Made by a program: the position numbers and the translations under genes. This document shows, in pieces, positions 12,901-25,991 of a stretch of 64,000 nucleotides of DNA; the stretch's first letter is position 1; the number at the start of each line of letters is the position of its first letter. The stretch is taken from positions 2,934,669 through 2,998,668 of the forward strand of contig NC_081550.1 in assembly GCF_901000735.1 (NCBI RefSeq). Reading direction: 5' to 3'. The notes below the pieces were generated by a model. The model made no database searches and was not told where the DNA came from. It was given only the letters and a program-made list of their open reading frames with translations. The DNA is from Corylus avellana (taxonomy: Eukaryota; Streptophyta; Magnoliopsida; Fagales; Betulaceae).

Positions 12901-15900
12901 TGCTCTATATTTTCTGGAGAAAAGACCCATCTCACAATGGCTAAATTAGATATAAGTCGGTAACCCATCATCCTATCAATTGCTATAGCTGCCACTTGGG
13001 CATTATTCTTCCAGTAATAACCCACTTCAGCTATAAGCATGACTTGCTTGTCTTGATCAGGACATATCTTTGTAATTACTTGACCATATCTCTCCAAGAC
13101 GGTGATCAAATGTGTAAAACTTTTAGATCCAATGTCAAGAAAAGTTTGCGTGACCACTTTGAGGGTACCTTCCAGACCATGAGGTGGAAACACACTTTCT
13201 TCAATCCATGAAATAATCTCACGGGCAGCTGCCCTTCCTTTCACCATGTTACTGAGATCTGCAGAAAGTGCATGCAGTTCAGTTCTTTCTGTATCACCAT
13301 CAACACTGAATCTGAAGTTTGGTCCACCCCTCGGAGGAAGCAACTCTTCTAAACCAGGTGCGTTCTCAATGCTCTATATGGAAAAATATTATGAGGGAAA
13401 TACGTCAGAAGATTAACACCATCTAGAGGTTGACTCTTATGGAAACAGTTACAACCATGCTTAAGCAGACTTCAGCATGACTTGTTACCTGCTTAACTTT
13501 GTCCCAGTATGACAAACGGACTTCTCTCTCTAAAACTTCCTGAACAAACACACGTTGCGGGGCCCATTTTGGGAGGTCCAAGACATATGCCCACTCTGTC
13601 CATGGCCAGATGAATTCGAAATTTGATCTGCATGGTTAGGATGCCATTAAAAAAGTACATAAACCAAGTAAAGAATATGTTCAACTTCTATAATGGGAGG
13701 ATGAACTTCTTCGAGTAAGGTGTTTCCTTTTGTATACTTTTTGTGCACTTAGAGGCGTGTCGATTACTTATCCAAAAAAAATAATGGGAGGATGAATCAT
13801 GAACTTAGCCGTAGTTCTAAGCACCTAAGTTCTACTCATGTGGACATGCCTTGATAGTAAGTTCACTAAACCTCAGAGAAAATTCGTAATAAATATTTAG
13901 TAACCTGGAACTGTCCCAAACACAAACGGCGGAAGAAAAAGAAAAAGAGTATTCCTTGTTTCTAGTGCACTGGACATCTAATCTGACCATGGTCAGACAT
14001 AATCAAACTAGACTGTCAAGTGTACCAGAGATCATATATTTGGACCCATAATTCAGATTTTCAAGGAAACATACATAACTAGCAAAGACACATTCCAAAT
14101 TCAAGGCCTTGACAAATCCTGAAAGTTCCGACTTCTTTATTAAATGAACAAAACATTGTTTTGATAGAAATCCATTGATAGTGACAACATAGGAAAACAA
14201 TTCAGGCAGCAACCCCAACTAGCCAAGATTAAGGTCTAGTTGAGTTGAGCCAAGTAAATGGAATGTACCTGATTATTAGCACGTGTGGCCACTGAGTGAC
14301 GCAATGTGCAGACTTTTCCTCTAAATAAATTTCATTCCTTTTTACACAATTAGCTCCAAATTTGGTACAATTTCAAATCCAAATGATTCTCAAAAGCAAA
14401 AACTAAAAGTGCAGTTGTTAATTACATAAACACAGTTCAAAGAGCAATACTCAATCTTGCTTTTATTTGGAGGAATGGACTTCCTCGTATCATTGCTACT
14501 CTCTCTTTATAAAACTTAACCTTTCCACAAAAAAAGGGAAAATATATTTTAGCCTCATGAACTACACCACATTTTCATTTACACCTCCGTACTTTAAAAA
14601 GTGACATCGGGGTCCTTCATACTCACCGCGTGTAAAATGAGACATTTTTATATTTTTCTCCCCAAAATATCCTTGAAGTTATTAAAAATACGAAAAATAA
14701 TTCTTTGAAAAAAAATTAAGGGGCTAATAGGAAAAGGGCAACACCCCTCTTTGGTATTTTCAGTTTTTCTTTCTCTTTTGTTCATTTTTTTTAATATTTT
14801 TTATTTTTTAATATCTTTAAGGGTATTTTGGTAAGAAAAATGAAAAAAAAAATGTCTAATTTGACATGTGGTGAGTATGGGGGGCCCAATGTCACCTTTT
14901 AAAGTTTGGAGGCGTAAATGAAAATGTAGTGGTAGTTAAAGGGGCTACTAAATGGGGTAGTAGTTCAAGAGGGATGTGTACTTTTTTTAAAAAAATAAAA
15001 TAAAAAATAAAACAAGATTACATTCCTTTGATGGCTAGATCTCATAGTAGCATAGTAGCATGTAACTATAGAATTGAGGAAACTCTTCATAAAGCAACAC
15101 TAAAAGCAATTCTTAAAAAATGGATTTTGTCACCTCATCTAAATATCAGAAAAAGTAGAAAATGTCAGTCTAGTTATCACAAAAACTACATTCTCAAATA
15201 AAAAAAATCCCAATGCTTGAACTTACAGGTGGTGTGAAAACCAAAGAATGAGCCGTGTTCGACATTCCATATCTATATCAGCTATTTTCTCAAAAAGAGC
15301 ACGAACTGCACCCGCTACAACTGAAGGAAATGCCCCGGGAAGAGCCTAAGAATAAAACTTCATAGTCAGATAACTTTACGAATGAAACAAATCTCATTTG
15401 CCTATGCAACTTATTACAGAGCCTCTGGTAGATCCTTCCAAGAAAACAAAAGAGGAAGTGGTAAGACTTGCTTCAACTAAAATAAAGTTTCCATAGTACC
15501 TTACAAAGGTCTATGATAACCAGGGTGTAATATATTGGCCTGAATGGAGGTTGTGGTAGCATAAGTAACTGCAAGAAAGAGGCAGAAGTATCATTTAAGT
15601 CGGACATTCTACTAAACCAAACTGTTAACAAATGCAAGTATTAAAGCTATACCGAGAACAATTGGAAACAGATTCTAAACATAATAAAACCCCTTTTTTC
15701 CCCTCAGTTTTGCAAGTTAAGACTTTGCTAACAATTTGCCTGCAGCAAGTATCACTTCCATATACTCTCAAGGGGAAGAAAAAAAATGACAAAGAAACCT
15801 CATGTTTCATATGGTTTTGGTTTCCAACATGAATATTGCAATTAAATTGAGCCAAAACTTGCACCAGGACTAGTTGGGTTAAGGGGACAAACCAAATAAA

Positions 15901-18900
15901 TCTTTCCCTACAGCTTCTTTAAGAAATCCTACAAGTTCCAACTTCTGCAATTTTTCAGGCCTGAAGCAATGGACTAAACTCCTATCAAGATTGGCAAGAT
16001 CTTGACCAAGGCTTTGCATATTAAGGGTTTCAATATGTATTAAAGGTAAATGCATAGCATTTTGCTTCATCACTTAAAAAAGAAAAAAAAAAAAAAAAAA
16101 TAGAAGAAAGAAATGCATGTGCATGAGCAATAGTGCAATAAAATAAAAACTGACATGACTTTTGAAATCGCATGTACAGAGTGTGACCAGTAAAGAGTAC
16201 CATATGATGCTAATAAAATGAAGAGAACTATTGATGTCTCACATATATGGAGATAGGGTGCAGCATTATGATTAATGACAAACTACCATTGGAAAATCCT
16301 ATTATTTCATTTTTCACATTATAAGGGAACCTGGTCCACACAAAAATTGTATCCTTCAATTCAATTTAACAAAAACACAAATAAAAATACATTGAAGCAG
16401 AAGGAGCTACTTCAATTCAATTAGACCCTTAGCAATTCACACAAGAAATGAGAGGCCAAGGATGACTTCAAATGGCAAGCGCGACTTTACGCATATAACC
16501 TTAAAGAAGATTGAAGCTCACTCTTTCCATAGTATTTTTGACACAAAATATTGCACAGAAGACTGTAGTTCCCTAAAATGGCACAATGTGGTAAACTCCT
16601 AACAATTAGCCATCAGCTATCTATTTAATCACTATAAAATCATACAATGTATCATACCCCTATCAAATACATTATTTGACACCACATAAATGTGTAACCG
16701 ATTTGAGAAAGCATATAATCAGGAAGAACCACATAACACATAGGATCTTGCTAAATTTCCAAATAGCATAATGGCAAGGTTGCAAAATCTTACTTGGGAG
16801 AAAATTGTCTCTGCCATAAGATACTCATATCTAAAAGGCACCGGCAGGCCAACCATGAAGGAAGCACATTCCTTTCGACTAGCTTTGCATGAACCAAGAA
16901 ACATCAATAATAAAAATTAATACTAAAGGCCAAAGGTTAAAAAAAAAAAAAAAAAACTGAGGATAGGAAAGTTCACCCGCATAAAGTAAATTAAGGAGCA
17001 TAAAAAAGCAGCAAGATAACTGATCTAGATCAAACAAATTAAACAAGAGACCAAATATAATAACTAAAATTGAAACTATAAGCAAAACAATATGCAGGAT
17101 TAACAAACACTAACAAGTTGTACAAAAAAAATTCTAGGGTGTGCAAATCTCTCACTGACCCATTATTCTAACCATAGCATGGCTGGCACATTGCTTAAGA
17201 TCTTACCTAGGTAACAATATGGTCCAATGAATTTTTTCCTACTTAATTAGTTATTTGATTGGTACATTACACACATTCAGTGGGGTCTTGAATCCATAAC
17301 CTCATCCTCAACAAGAAGAGGAGGTGCAACTTCTTCAGGGATTCTTCTTTAGCTTGAAAGCTTTAATGCTTATGTGTCATAATGCTATTATTTTTCAGAA
17401 TGAAGTCAATTAATGCTTTACGTGTGTTTTAGACTCATCTAATTCTTTAAGTACCATTAAAAGCCTTCGAATGCACTTGATTGAAGATCCAACTATGTCC
17501 CAAAACTTACAGAGGAAGAGGAAATTTAAGTTTAAGATATATATATATGAAAAACCACATAGGCTATAAAATTGGTCTAATCTTTAAATAGCAGCAATAC
17601 AAACCATCCATTAAAGAAGAAAAGCACATCTAGCAGATACTCTTCCATAACGAACCGATCAATAGGTTGTAGGTCCTGCCATTCAAGAGAACACAAAAAA
17701 TTATGGCATCAATCAATCACCGTTTCCAAATGCTCTGCCAATTTGCATTTGACAGAAATAAAAGAGTCCAAATACTGAAATATGACATGCTAATACTTAA
17801 TATTAAAGTAGCATAGTGATAACACAGAATTATATACGAGAATAAATGCAATAATTTTCTATTTGCAGCCTTATTGAATATGCTATGTCCAGTCTAATCC
17901 ACTTTTTAAAACTAGCGTAAAACTTATTAAAGAGATAGCACGAAATAGCATGAAAAATCAAGAAGCAGAAATGCAAACAAAAGTCTGCAAATCAAAAAAG
18001 TTTGGAACATCAAATCAGTCACCAAAAGGTATAAGCTCACAAAACTACCCTCCTTAATTTAAAATCAAATAAAGCAAGTAGAAAAAGGGTATTTATTGAC
18101 TATTCAAATAAAGTAAAGGGTAAATTAGACAAGTTATTAAATATTGCAGACAATATTTTAGGACATTCCAAATGAAAGGACCAACAATATAGGGCAGAAG
18201 GGTAACTTTTAAGCCACACAGAATAAAAAATGTTTAATAGATAGCTGTATCACCTAGAGGTCAAAAGTTTAATAAGCACTAGTAATTTTAAAATCAAATA
18301 GCTTAAGAACCAAAGAGGTTAAATACACAGATAACCCTGAAGAATGAAAATATTAAACCACATACATTTAATATTAACATCTACTATTGAAAACTACCTC
18401 AAATTTACTTGCGGGAAATATATTGAGCCTGCGTATCCTTTGAGGATACTTTAACTCCGCTTCATGCTTTTGTCTACCATAATTTATCCCAGAAAGTGCT
18501 GAAGGAGAATGGGTTTGCTCAGGACAGCTAATGGGCCCAAACTCATGAGACTTACCAGAAACCAGCTGAGCTTCAAATGAAAGATGAGGTCTAGGAACTG
18601 ACAAGTGAAAAAGTAGAACACAGATCATAAAACCAACCAGAGAAAACACGAATGAATACAAATGATTAGCTTGTCAGAACATAGACTAATCAATGAACAT
18701 ACAATACAATATATAAATAAGTTAAATACATACTTGTTCAATTTATATACTTCTGTAAAAAATTACGAATCCTTCCACAGTTCCCTGATAGAACTGTATG
18801 AAAGGAGAATACAACTTTGTATTCATTAAATTCAAAGCAGTGCAATCACCAAAAGTTATTATTAATTACTACTAATGCATTACCTATAAACCATCAATTG

Positions 18901-21900
18901 CCATAAAACATTTTAAAGTTGCAAATGATTTTCCCAAATTCAAGCATTAAAGGAATAAATGAACTAGTAGCCCATTTCATACAACGATTTAGCTAAAACA
19001 CCATTACCGCTATCAAGTTTCCATCCATTGTTAGATAAATCTTGTACCCGACTCCATAAATCTTCCAAGAAATCCTGAACAAAGAAAATAAAATAAAATG
19101 ATTGAGTAGAACAGCTGCACCATTGTAATCCAAGGAGAAACAAGAAAAAGAAATTGTTGTAAAAAATGGCAACATATATATAGTTTTGTCTTATAAAACG
19201 TCATTTCATGATTTAATCCACCCTGCTGTTTTGTCTAGGTTAAGTAGAAAATGAAACCCTAATGCCTCATTTTCTTTCTCCCCCACTCTGCAGCCTCAGA
19301 TCTCCTTCAGCCCTCCCTCTCTCTCTCTAAGCGCTCTCTGTATTTTCATATTAGAATCTACAAGTGTATTTAGTTCAAAAATTAGATTAACCCCATAGAA
19401 AAAGGCTCATAAAAGCTTTAAAAAAACAAGAGGCCCAGATAAATTAAGTCCATAGTTCAAAAAAGCCCAAAAAGGAACCCAAAATGCAAAGCGGATGTCA
19501 TGGGCAGGCAGTTACTAAAATCCATCCATCACAAAGTGCATATGCGGAACAAGAGTGTTATCCGCCCATATAGTGCAGTTTACACCCCTATTATGTGTAC
19601 AGAGCGGGGCCAAATACTCTCTTCAGAGCATTTTCAAATCTCACATTATTTATATCCTCATTCTATATTATAATTTGTACTTATTAGAATATAATTTTAG
19701 AGTATGTAATACTTATTAGAATATAATTTTATTCGATAGCTAAATTATTTTATTCTAAATGCACTCATTTTTCAGATCAACCCTCCTGGCACCAACAGTC
19801 TAAGTAGCAATTTCTATATTTGTTATACAACGATTGTTTGAGGCCTATTATTCTTAGAAATCTACGAAGAGTCTTATTTTACACTGGCTTTAAATTGCAG
19901 ATCTTTTTTCTTTTTTCTAGATCAAGGGACCTAAATGGGTCAATACTGGGTGCTGGAAAGAAAGCAGCAGTGGGCTGAAACAAAGCCCTTACTGGGCTAC
20001 AAGTGGGATTCAAATTGAGAGCTGTCTTGGCCCTCTTTCATTTAATAAGTAATCAAATTTTATGGAAAGAAAATTAAAAGTGTACTCCCTAGTACATGAG
20101 ATGTAAACAAGAGAGATGCAAAAAAAGAAACAAGTTGGTGTTTATTAGAGAGAGAGAAAGCCATAAAAAAAATTATAAAAAAAAAAAAAAAAAAAAGCAA
20201 TTAGCACCCCCTAACAATTGATAGTTACTAAAATACCTTTTCACCAAGTCCGTTCTTAGTTTCATCATCATCTTCAAAAAACGACAAACCACTGTCAGAA
20301 GCATGCCTTCTGATGCTCAAATAAGCTTCTATACCAACCATGACTCTCTCTATCTCCTCAGGAACTTGCTGCATATAGATGTGCCATGTCAATAAACAAG
20401 GGGGAGAGATAGAGAGAGTTTTACAATTGATAGCATTAAAACTAATGATTAGAAGGGCACATACAAAATTCACAGTACATAAACAGTTAGACACTAGCAT
20501 ATTCTATATGGTCAAGCTTTCTGCTTATGATATGGTTCTTTTTCATTTTATCGAAAGGGAACTTTGCTTCAAATGGATCAATGCATAAATATGATTGACT
20601 GCACAGGACTGCTAATTTTACTCGCTTTTTTCAATTTTTTTTTTCCTTAAATGGTGATAATATTTCAATTCATCAAACAATCCCATGTTTTTCCCTATGT
20701 TTTGCAACTTAATTCATAGCTGTGACATACAAGCATATGCCCATGATAGTCATATACGCACAAAATATGAGAAGCAAAAGAATGAAATACCAAAGTTTGA
20801 GAACTCAAGATTAAGGATGTTGTTGAGAAAAATGTTGAAAGAGATGTCTAAGCTTTGGGGGAATAATGCGAAAAAAAGAATCCACTTTGATGATCATAAC
20901 TTTCATAAGAAGATAAACTAGAAAATGCCACATAAAATCAGGCAGATTATATATGCAGCACCTAAATAACGTTAGAAAAAAAGAATCCACTTTGATGATC
21001 ATAACTTTCATAATAAGATAGACTAGAAAATGCCACATAAAATCAGCAGATTATATATGCAGCACCTAAATGACGTTACCTCCATCAGTTCTGCTCCTCC
21101 CCATGGGAGACAAGATAAAATGCAAGTTATGTAAAAGTCAGCACATGCTTGCCACGAGGGATTTCCCTTCTCTTCGTCCACTGTTGTGGCAGCCGATGAT
21201 AATAATGTTTCAAAGACAACGACCAGAGAACTGGGTTGGAGGACTTTACTACACATCTGTAGAACATAGATGTATATTATTCCAACTATTTCAGCAAGAA
21301 AAACGAGTGTCTGTACATAGTAGCACCAAAAAACAAAGATATTCCTACTCTAGAATACAAAAATACTGAATACAAAATTTTCTTCTAAATTGAAACTTAT
21401 GTGTGCATGTCAAATGACAATAAAGAGAGAATAAAGAATGTCATGTGGCCTGTCGGAATTAAAGCCAGTAAAAAAAATGCAACTATTGTGCCAAGCACTT
21501 AAAGGGGCAAAACATGAAAACTCTTTCAAAAGTGTCCAAACTGATATCAGAAAGGGGTCAATATAGCGCCATCTCAAAAAGATCTTTTTTTTATAAGAGC
21601 AAGAATCCACTGAAAAAAAAAATGGCATCAGAAAATAGGTGCTATTGTGCTACCCAATCTACACATGATGTATACAGGTAGTCATGTCTAAAGCATTTCA
21701 AACACCAACTGTATATAGACAGAAATCTAGAAATAAAAGGTATAATAAACTTAGTTTATCATGTTGATTCTGGTTTTCTTATAGAGTATACTTTATTGGA
21801 GTTTCTACTTTTAATAAGTACAAGGGTAGAAAATGCAAATATGCATTATGCATTATAAGACTGAAAATTTCCCACTACAAGCATGGGAGCATGCATTTCA

Positions 21901-24900
21901 TACAACCATAACAGTACAAGTAAAAAACATTGTTTTTTGATAAGTAATTCAGTAAGTCTTAGTCACAATATTACTTATCAAAAAAAAAAGGTCTTAGTAA
22001 CAATATTAATAATTCAAAATCCCAATTTCTCTTCCAACATCATTTTCTTATAAGTGATCTAATTCAACCATTCACCAAAATTTTAAGGCTAAAAAGTCAA
22101 GTTTACAAACAAAAACTAGAGAGACGTCATATTCCCATAAGGTAGAACAGTTTCCCAGTGTATGTCAAAGAACTAGGTAATTAACAATACAAGTTAATTG
22201 CAGATTTTATTGCATATCTCATTCCAAAGTGTACATACCAAAACAGTCAGGAACCGCATCAAAATACGAATCCTGTTGCAATTTCCAGAATCTAGGGCAT
22301 CCTGAATGTTAGCCACAAAGAAAGAAAGAGAACAAGAGGTTATCTACAGGAATAATCCCTAAAAAATAATAAGAAAGTTACGTCCAAATAAGATCAAAAA
22401 CAAACTTTCAACCTATGACATAGAAGTTATCTAGCTTGAATCAAATTAAACAACACCTTCCACATCCTGGGTGGCCAACCTATGCCAAAAATCAGCAGCT
22501 TATGTCTATCTTCCCAAATCAGTTTCACATCAGCATCATTTTCGTTCTACTCATTATTCATGGCAGAAAATAGTGTTTATTAACAAAACTTTATCTTTAT
22601 ATAAAAATGATACAGTTGGACTCACTACAAAACAAAAGCCACCTCCCACCTTTCGTGTTGACAAAGGTCAAATTCTAAACAACAATCTGTTCTATTGGAA
22701 TAGTGAATAAAATCCAATTTACTATCCTGTAATCATTTCTCTTTTTATAAGTAATCAGGAACCTCATTTAGAAGCCTCCGGGCGTGTACAACAGATTTCG
22801 AACAGAAATTCAAAAGATCATCAAAATCTAGAGAAAAAGGAATGTTGCTGAATGCAGCCATCCAATCAATATTTTGAATAGAGATAGGGATTTCAAAAAA
22901 TAGAACTTTAGCTTGTTACAGAGAGCTAAAAATTTGGAACAAATATAGGTCCAGTTTGGTTGTGTTTTCATAAAACAATTCAAAGAAAAACACTGTATTT
23001 TTCCAGAGAACAAAAAAGAACCTTAAAAACATGGTTTTGCAATGGATTTATTTTTTCTAAGCCGAATAAAAAAAACAGAAAACATACTTTTAATGTTCAA
23101 ATATGTTGTATTTTCGATTAGTTTTCTGGAAGAAAAAAAATGTTTGGTAGTGAATTTTTGCACCATTTCCTGTTTTCATGAATTTAAAAACAGAAAGCAA
23201 AGCGGCCCATACTCTCTCATTTCTAACCACTCCTGCTGCAGAGTCAATGTCCAGGTCTGGTCATGGGCCAGGCCAGATATCATGTGTATTGCTGGCCTTG
23301 GCCATTAGATGTTTAATCATGCATGATCAATCAAAACAAACAAAAAAAAAAATTACTCATTCGACATCTTTCTGATCAATCAAAACCTCTTCCCAAACTC
23401 TGTCCAATCAGGAATAACCAGAGAAGGCTAGGGCATCTAAGCTGTAAGATAAGAACTAGAGAAAGGCACCCTAGCAACCTTTGCCAGACACATGCTAGCT
23501 CACCTGAAGATTAGTTTGAGTAGTTTCCACTACTTTCCTGACAAAGTCTTCATTTTCCAAGTTTGTCAAGCCAATCTAATGAGAGAGATAAGAAAGAAGG
23601 GGGGTGGGGAGGGGTGGGGACAGAGACAGGTAGATCCATTAGTATCCAACAGGGAGTATCATCTAATAAGCACAAAATATCCAGTCATTTATGATAAACA
23701 AATTGAGGAAAACATAGACGGATTCAATAATTCAGTATATCTCCGATGTCCATACCCAAATTCTAACCAGTTTTTCTAGTTGGTGCACGTAAACATCTAG
23801 TCATAAATACACACACAGTAAGCCTAATGGAGTATCTTTGATAAGAAGCCTAATGGAGTATTCTGAAATCAACCTCTACATTTAGTTTCATAACTTACAT
23901 TCAGAGAGACATAAATAAGTACATGTATCCATATATATGCAATGGCATTCAAATAAATATATGCTCTTTCTAGAATGAAAGCAAAAACATAGATGAAAAG
24001 GCTGAACGAGAATGGAGAGCAATATGATGAAAATGCACTTACCACTGTCCCATATAAAGGAATCTTGTGAGGCAGTTGTTCAGCACATTGGATAAGGAAC
24101 TGTCAGCAAGAAGACAAGCAAGCAAATACCTCAATAGATGCATAACAGCTAAATCATCACATAATACAGAGCATTAAAAAACATCTTATTCAAAATTATA
24201 AATGTCAAATGATAATCTATTGAAATTGAACAGCAGACACAACATAGGGAGCTCGAAGAGACATGGTGTCAAGCATGGAACTGGAATTTGGAAGCAAGAA
24301 CACATCTATACACATATTAGCTATGCAAGTACAATATATATATGTACATGTTAACCATAATAAATCAACAATGGGCCTGCTCTTTGGCGAAAAAAATATT
24401 AACTATCACTTGCCCCATACTGATATTCAACGATTAATAAACCTAAAACTTTCTTCCTCTCAATTTTCTGCTTTACAGTTAACTTAAGCAAAATTACTCT
24501 TCTAATTTTTCCACTTAGCAAACAAAGAGCCAATATCATCCTAAATAAATAAAATTACACCTCAGAACTTAAAAAAATAAAATTACTCTTCTAAATGCAC
24601 ACCCTTTTTACTATTCCTCGCTAATTGAAGTAAACAGAGTATATGCACTTATGTATAAGAAAAAGAAGCGAACATTACATCCAAAACATCGTTCTCGGAG
24701 TGCTCCATCTCTCGCCGAAGTGCGCCGAAACATGTTTCCTGCAAGTCCGAAACGAAACCCAACAGTGTTCAGTCAAGTGCAAAGCTCGCGATAGTCGCTT
24801 TGTAGGTAGGTAGAGCAGAGAAAGGTTCACGAATTGGTCGTGAAAAACACGAGTGTGGCGCAAAATAGGGTTTCAGAGTAACCAAGAACAAAGTAATACA

Positions 24901-25048
24901 CACATGCATACATATATACAGAAACACGGAGAGAGAGAGAGAGAGAGAGAGAGATGCTACAGACAATGTGGTCTTTGAAGTCGGAGGAGGTGCTGTACTC
25001 TTGGGAATTGTCGCCGATTCGTAGAAGAAGATTCATCCAACTGCTCAT
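9933..25048 (-). CDS. ABH1: Nuclear cap-binding protein subunit 1 (CBP80/ABH1)
   Basis: Large subunit of the nuclear cap-binding complex. With CBP20 it binds the m7G cap of nascent RNA polymerase II transcripts and acts in splicing, miRNA processing and ABA responses. I rebuilt 19 exons in frame: 24965-25048, 24679-24738, 24043-24099, 23504-23575, 22239-22301, 21080-21256, 20237-20368, 19008-19074, 18398-18597, 17605-17675, 16794-16878, 15500-15568, 15227-15345, 13489-13627, 12873-13373, 12345-12644, 11320-11498, 11102-11213, 9933-10037. They total 2592 bp, or 863 residues against about 848 in Arabidopsis. Diagnostic runs are RIGDNSQEYSTSSDFKDHI at the start, MGYRLISNLAIVRWVFSPEN in exon 15 and a Glu/Lys-rich coiled coil at about 640-735. 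All junctions used are GT-AG and no stop or frameshift was met. The start is fixed by homology to the family N-terminus. Introns carry transposon insertions but the gene looks functional. Confidence 0.95.
13690..13796 (+). mobile_element. 5'-truncated non-LTR retroposon tail with 16-bp target duplication
   Basis: A 75-bp insert (13706-13780) ends in GATTACTTATCCAAAAAAA. It is flanked by perfect copies of ATAATGGGAGGATGAA at 13690-13705 and 13781-13796. A-tail plus exact target-site duplication is the signature of LINE-driven (TPRT) insertion, severely truncated at its 5' end. It lies inside a CBP80 intron, in antisense orientation to that gene. Confidence 0.8.
14550..14947. mobile_element. 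Fold-back MITE with about 110-bp arms in a CBP80 intron
   Basis: The left arm (from TAGCCTCATGAACTAC) and the right arm (ending GTAGTTAAAGGGGCTA) are reverse complements over about 110 bp at roughly 85% identity. Both include the paired words CATTTTCATTTAC and GTAAATGAAAATG. The interior is AT-rich and non-coding. It lies in the intron between exons 14 and 13. The target duplication was not resolved. Confidence 0.7.
19680..19735. repeat. Short tandem duplication in CBP80 intron 7
   Basis: The phrase TACTTATTAGAATATAATTTTA occurs twice about 30 bp apart. It is a local duplication in intronic AT-rich DNA with no sign of function. Confidence 0.5.
20871..21079. repeat. 105-bp tandem duplication ending at the exon 6 donor of CBP80
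   Basis: Copy 1 (20871-20975) and copy 2 (20976-21079) share AATCCACTTTGATGATCATA, TAGAAAATGCCACATAAAAT and ATATATGCAGCACCTAAAT, with only a handful of differences. Copy 2 runs directly into the splice donor of exon 6 (GTAACG, reading minus). In copy 1 the equivalent site has changed and no longer reads as a donor. Confidence 0.8.
21956..22007 (+). mobile_element. Minimal retroposon scar with 17-bp target duplication
   Basis: The 18-bp insert ACTTATCAAAAAAAAAAG (21973-21990) sits between GTCTTAGTCACAATATT and GTCTTAGTAACAATATT, a 17-bp direct repeat with one mismatch. It carries only the last bases and A-tail of the same retroposon family seen at 13706 and 44145. An inverted TTTTTTGATAAGTAAT copy lies just beside it at about 21932-21948. 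Confidence 0.65.
24929..24954. repeat. (GA)13 microsatellite in CBP80 intron 1
   Basis: Uninterrupted GA dinucleotide run, 26 bp, just downstream (in the minus sense) of the exon 1 donor. A shorter GA run lies in the 5' leader near 25090-25103. Confidence 0.9.
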
Positions 25049-25991
25049 TTTCTCCTATTTTCTTTGCTGAGAGACGAGCAGAGACTTTCAGAGAGAGAGA
25101 GAGGGAATTTGCAGGGTTTTATCGTTCATGGCCTGTACTATTGGGGAAAGAACCAACTTCACTTGAACCCTAATCCGAGCTGCCCCGGAGGTCCGGCCCA
25201 TTAGAGTTTTTTCTTTCTTTCTTTTTTTTTTTTTTTTTTGGGCGGATAGCTTGAACTATATACTTTTTTTTTAAAAAAAAAAAAATTTATTTCTTAGAGT
25301 TTTCCTTTTTCTTTTTTTTTCGCGTTTCATTGCATAAGTTTATCACGAATTTGAAATGATCATTACGAGAAATTTTCAGCCATTTTTGCACAATGTCACG
25401 TTAATTTTAAATTTTTATTAAAAATTAAAATAAAGAGAAAAAATGGGAACCCCTTGGGAGGGTGGCCAGCAATGTACCCTAGTGGCGGAGTTAAGAATTA
25501 TTTTTTGGGAGGGCCAATTTTGTTTTAGTTATGTATAAATAAAAATGAAAAATAGTAGGTATTCTCCGAATGTTCTTCGAGTGTCCTCATAGTTCTTGGT
25601 GGATATTATTTTCTAAAAACCAAGTGAGATAAATAAACATCACTTTCTTTTCTTTTTTTTAGAAAATAATTTCCACATGAGATCACGAGAATACCATAAG
25701 AATACCTAGCATTCCCCAATAAAAAAAATATAATAAACACAATCTAAATAGAAATGAAGTATTCTTCTATAAGATAATATGTCAAACTTTCATAAATATG
25801 TGTTAATTTGGTATATTAGTAAAGTAACATGCATGTAGGCATAATTATTAATTAGTACCAAACAAAAAAAAAAAAAAAAAAAAAAAAAAGCAATTTGAAG
25901 GTGTCTCTTTCAATTTTCTATATTTTCACATTTGTTCAAGGTCGACATTTTTCTCCAGAATTTTCTCTAGCTTTCTTTTAAATCATGAAAT
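25049..25991. other. CBP80 5' region and intergenic DNA
   Basis: The first 100-200 bp upstream of the CBP80 start hold a GA-rich leader. From about 25220 the DNA is T-run and A-run rich with no gene. A GTGGCGGAGTTAAG phrase near 25483 matches the tip words of the GGGCGGAACC-type elements seen at 26230 and 39910, so a degenerate copy may be present. Confidence 0.5.

Noticed and set aside
22759..22840. Possible extra CBP80 exon (LLNFCSKSVVHARRLLNE frame)
   Set aside because: Does not fit the family protein, which continues directly from exon 4 to 22239-22301; it ends in the ATAAGTAAT retroposon motif and is probably inserted DNA.
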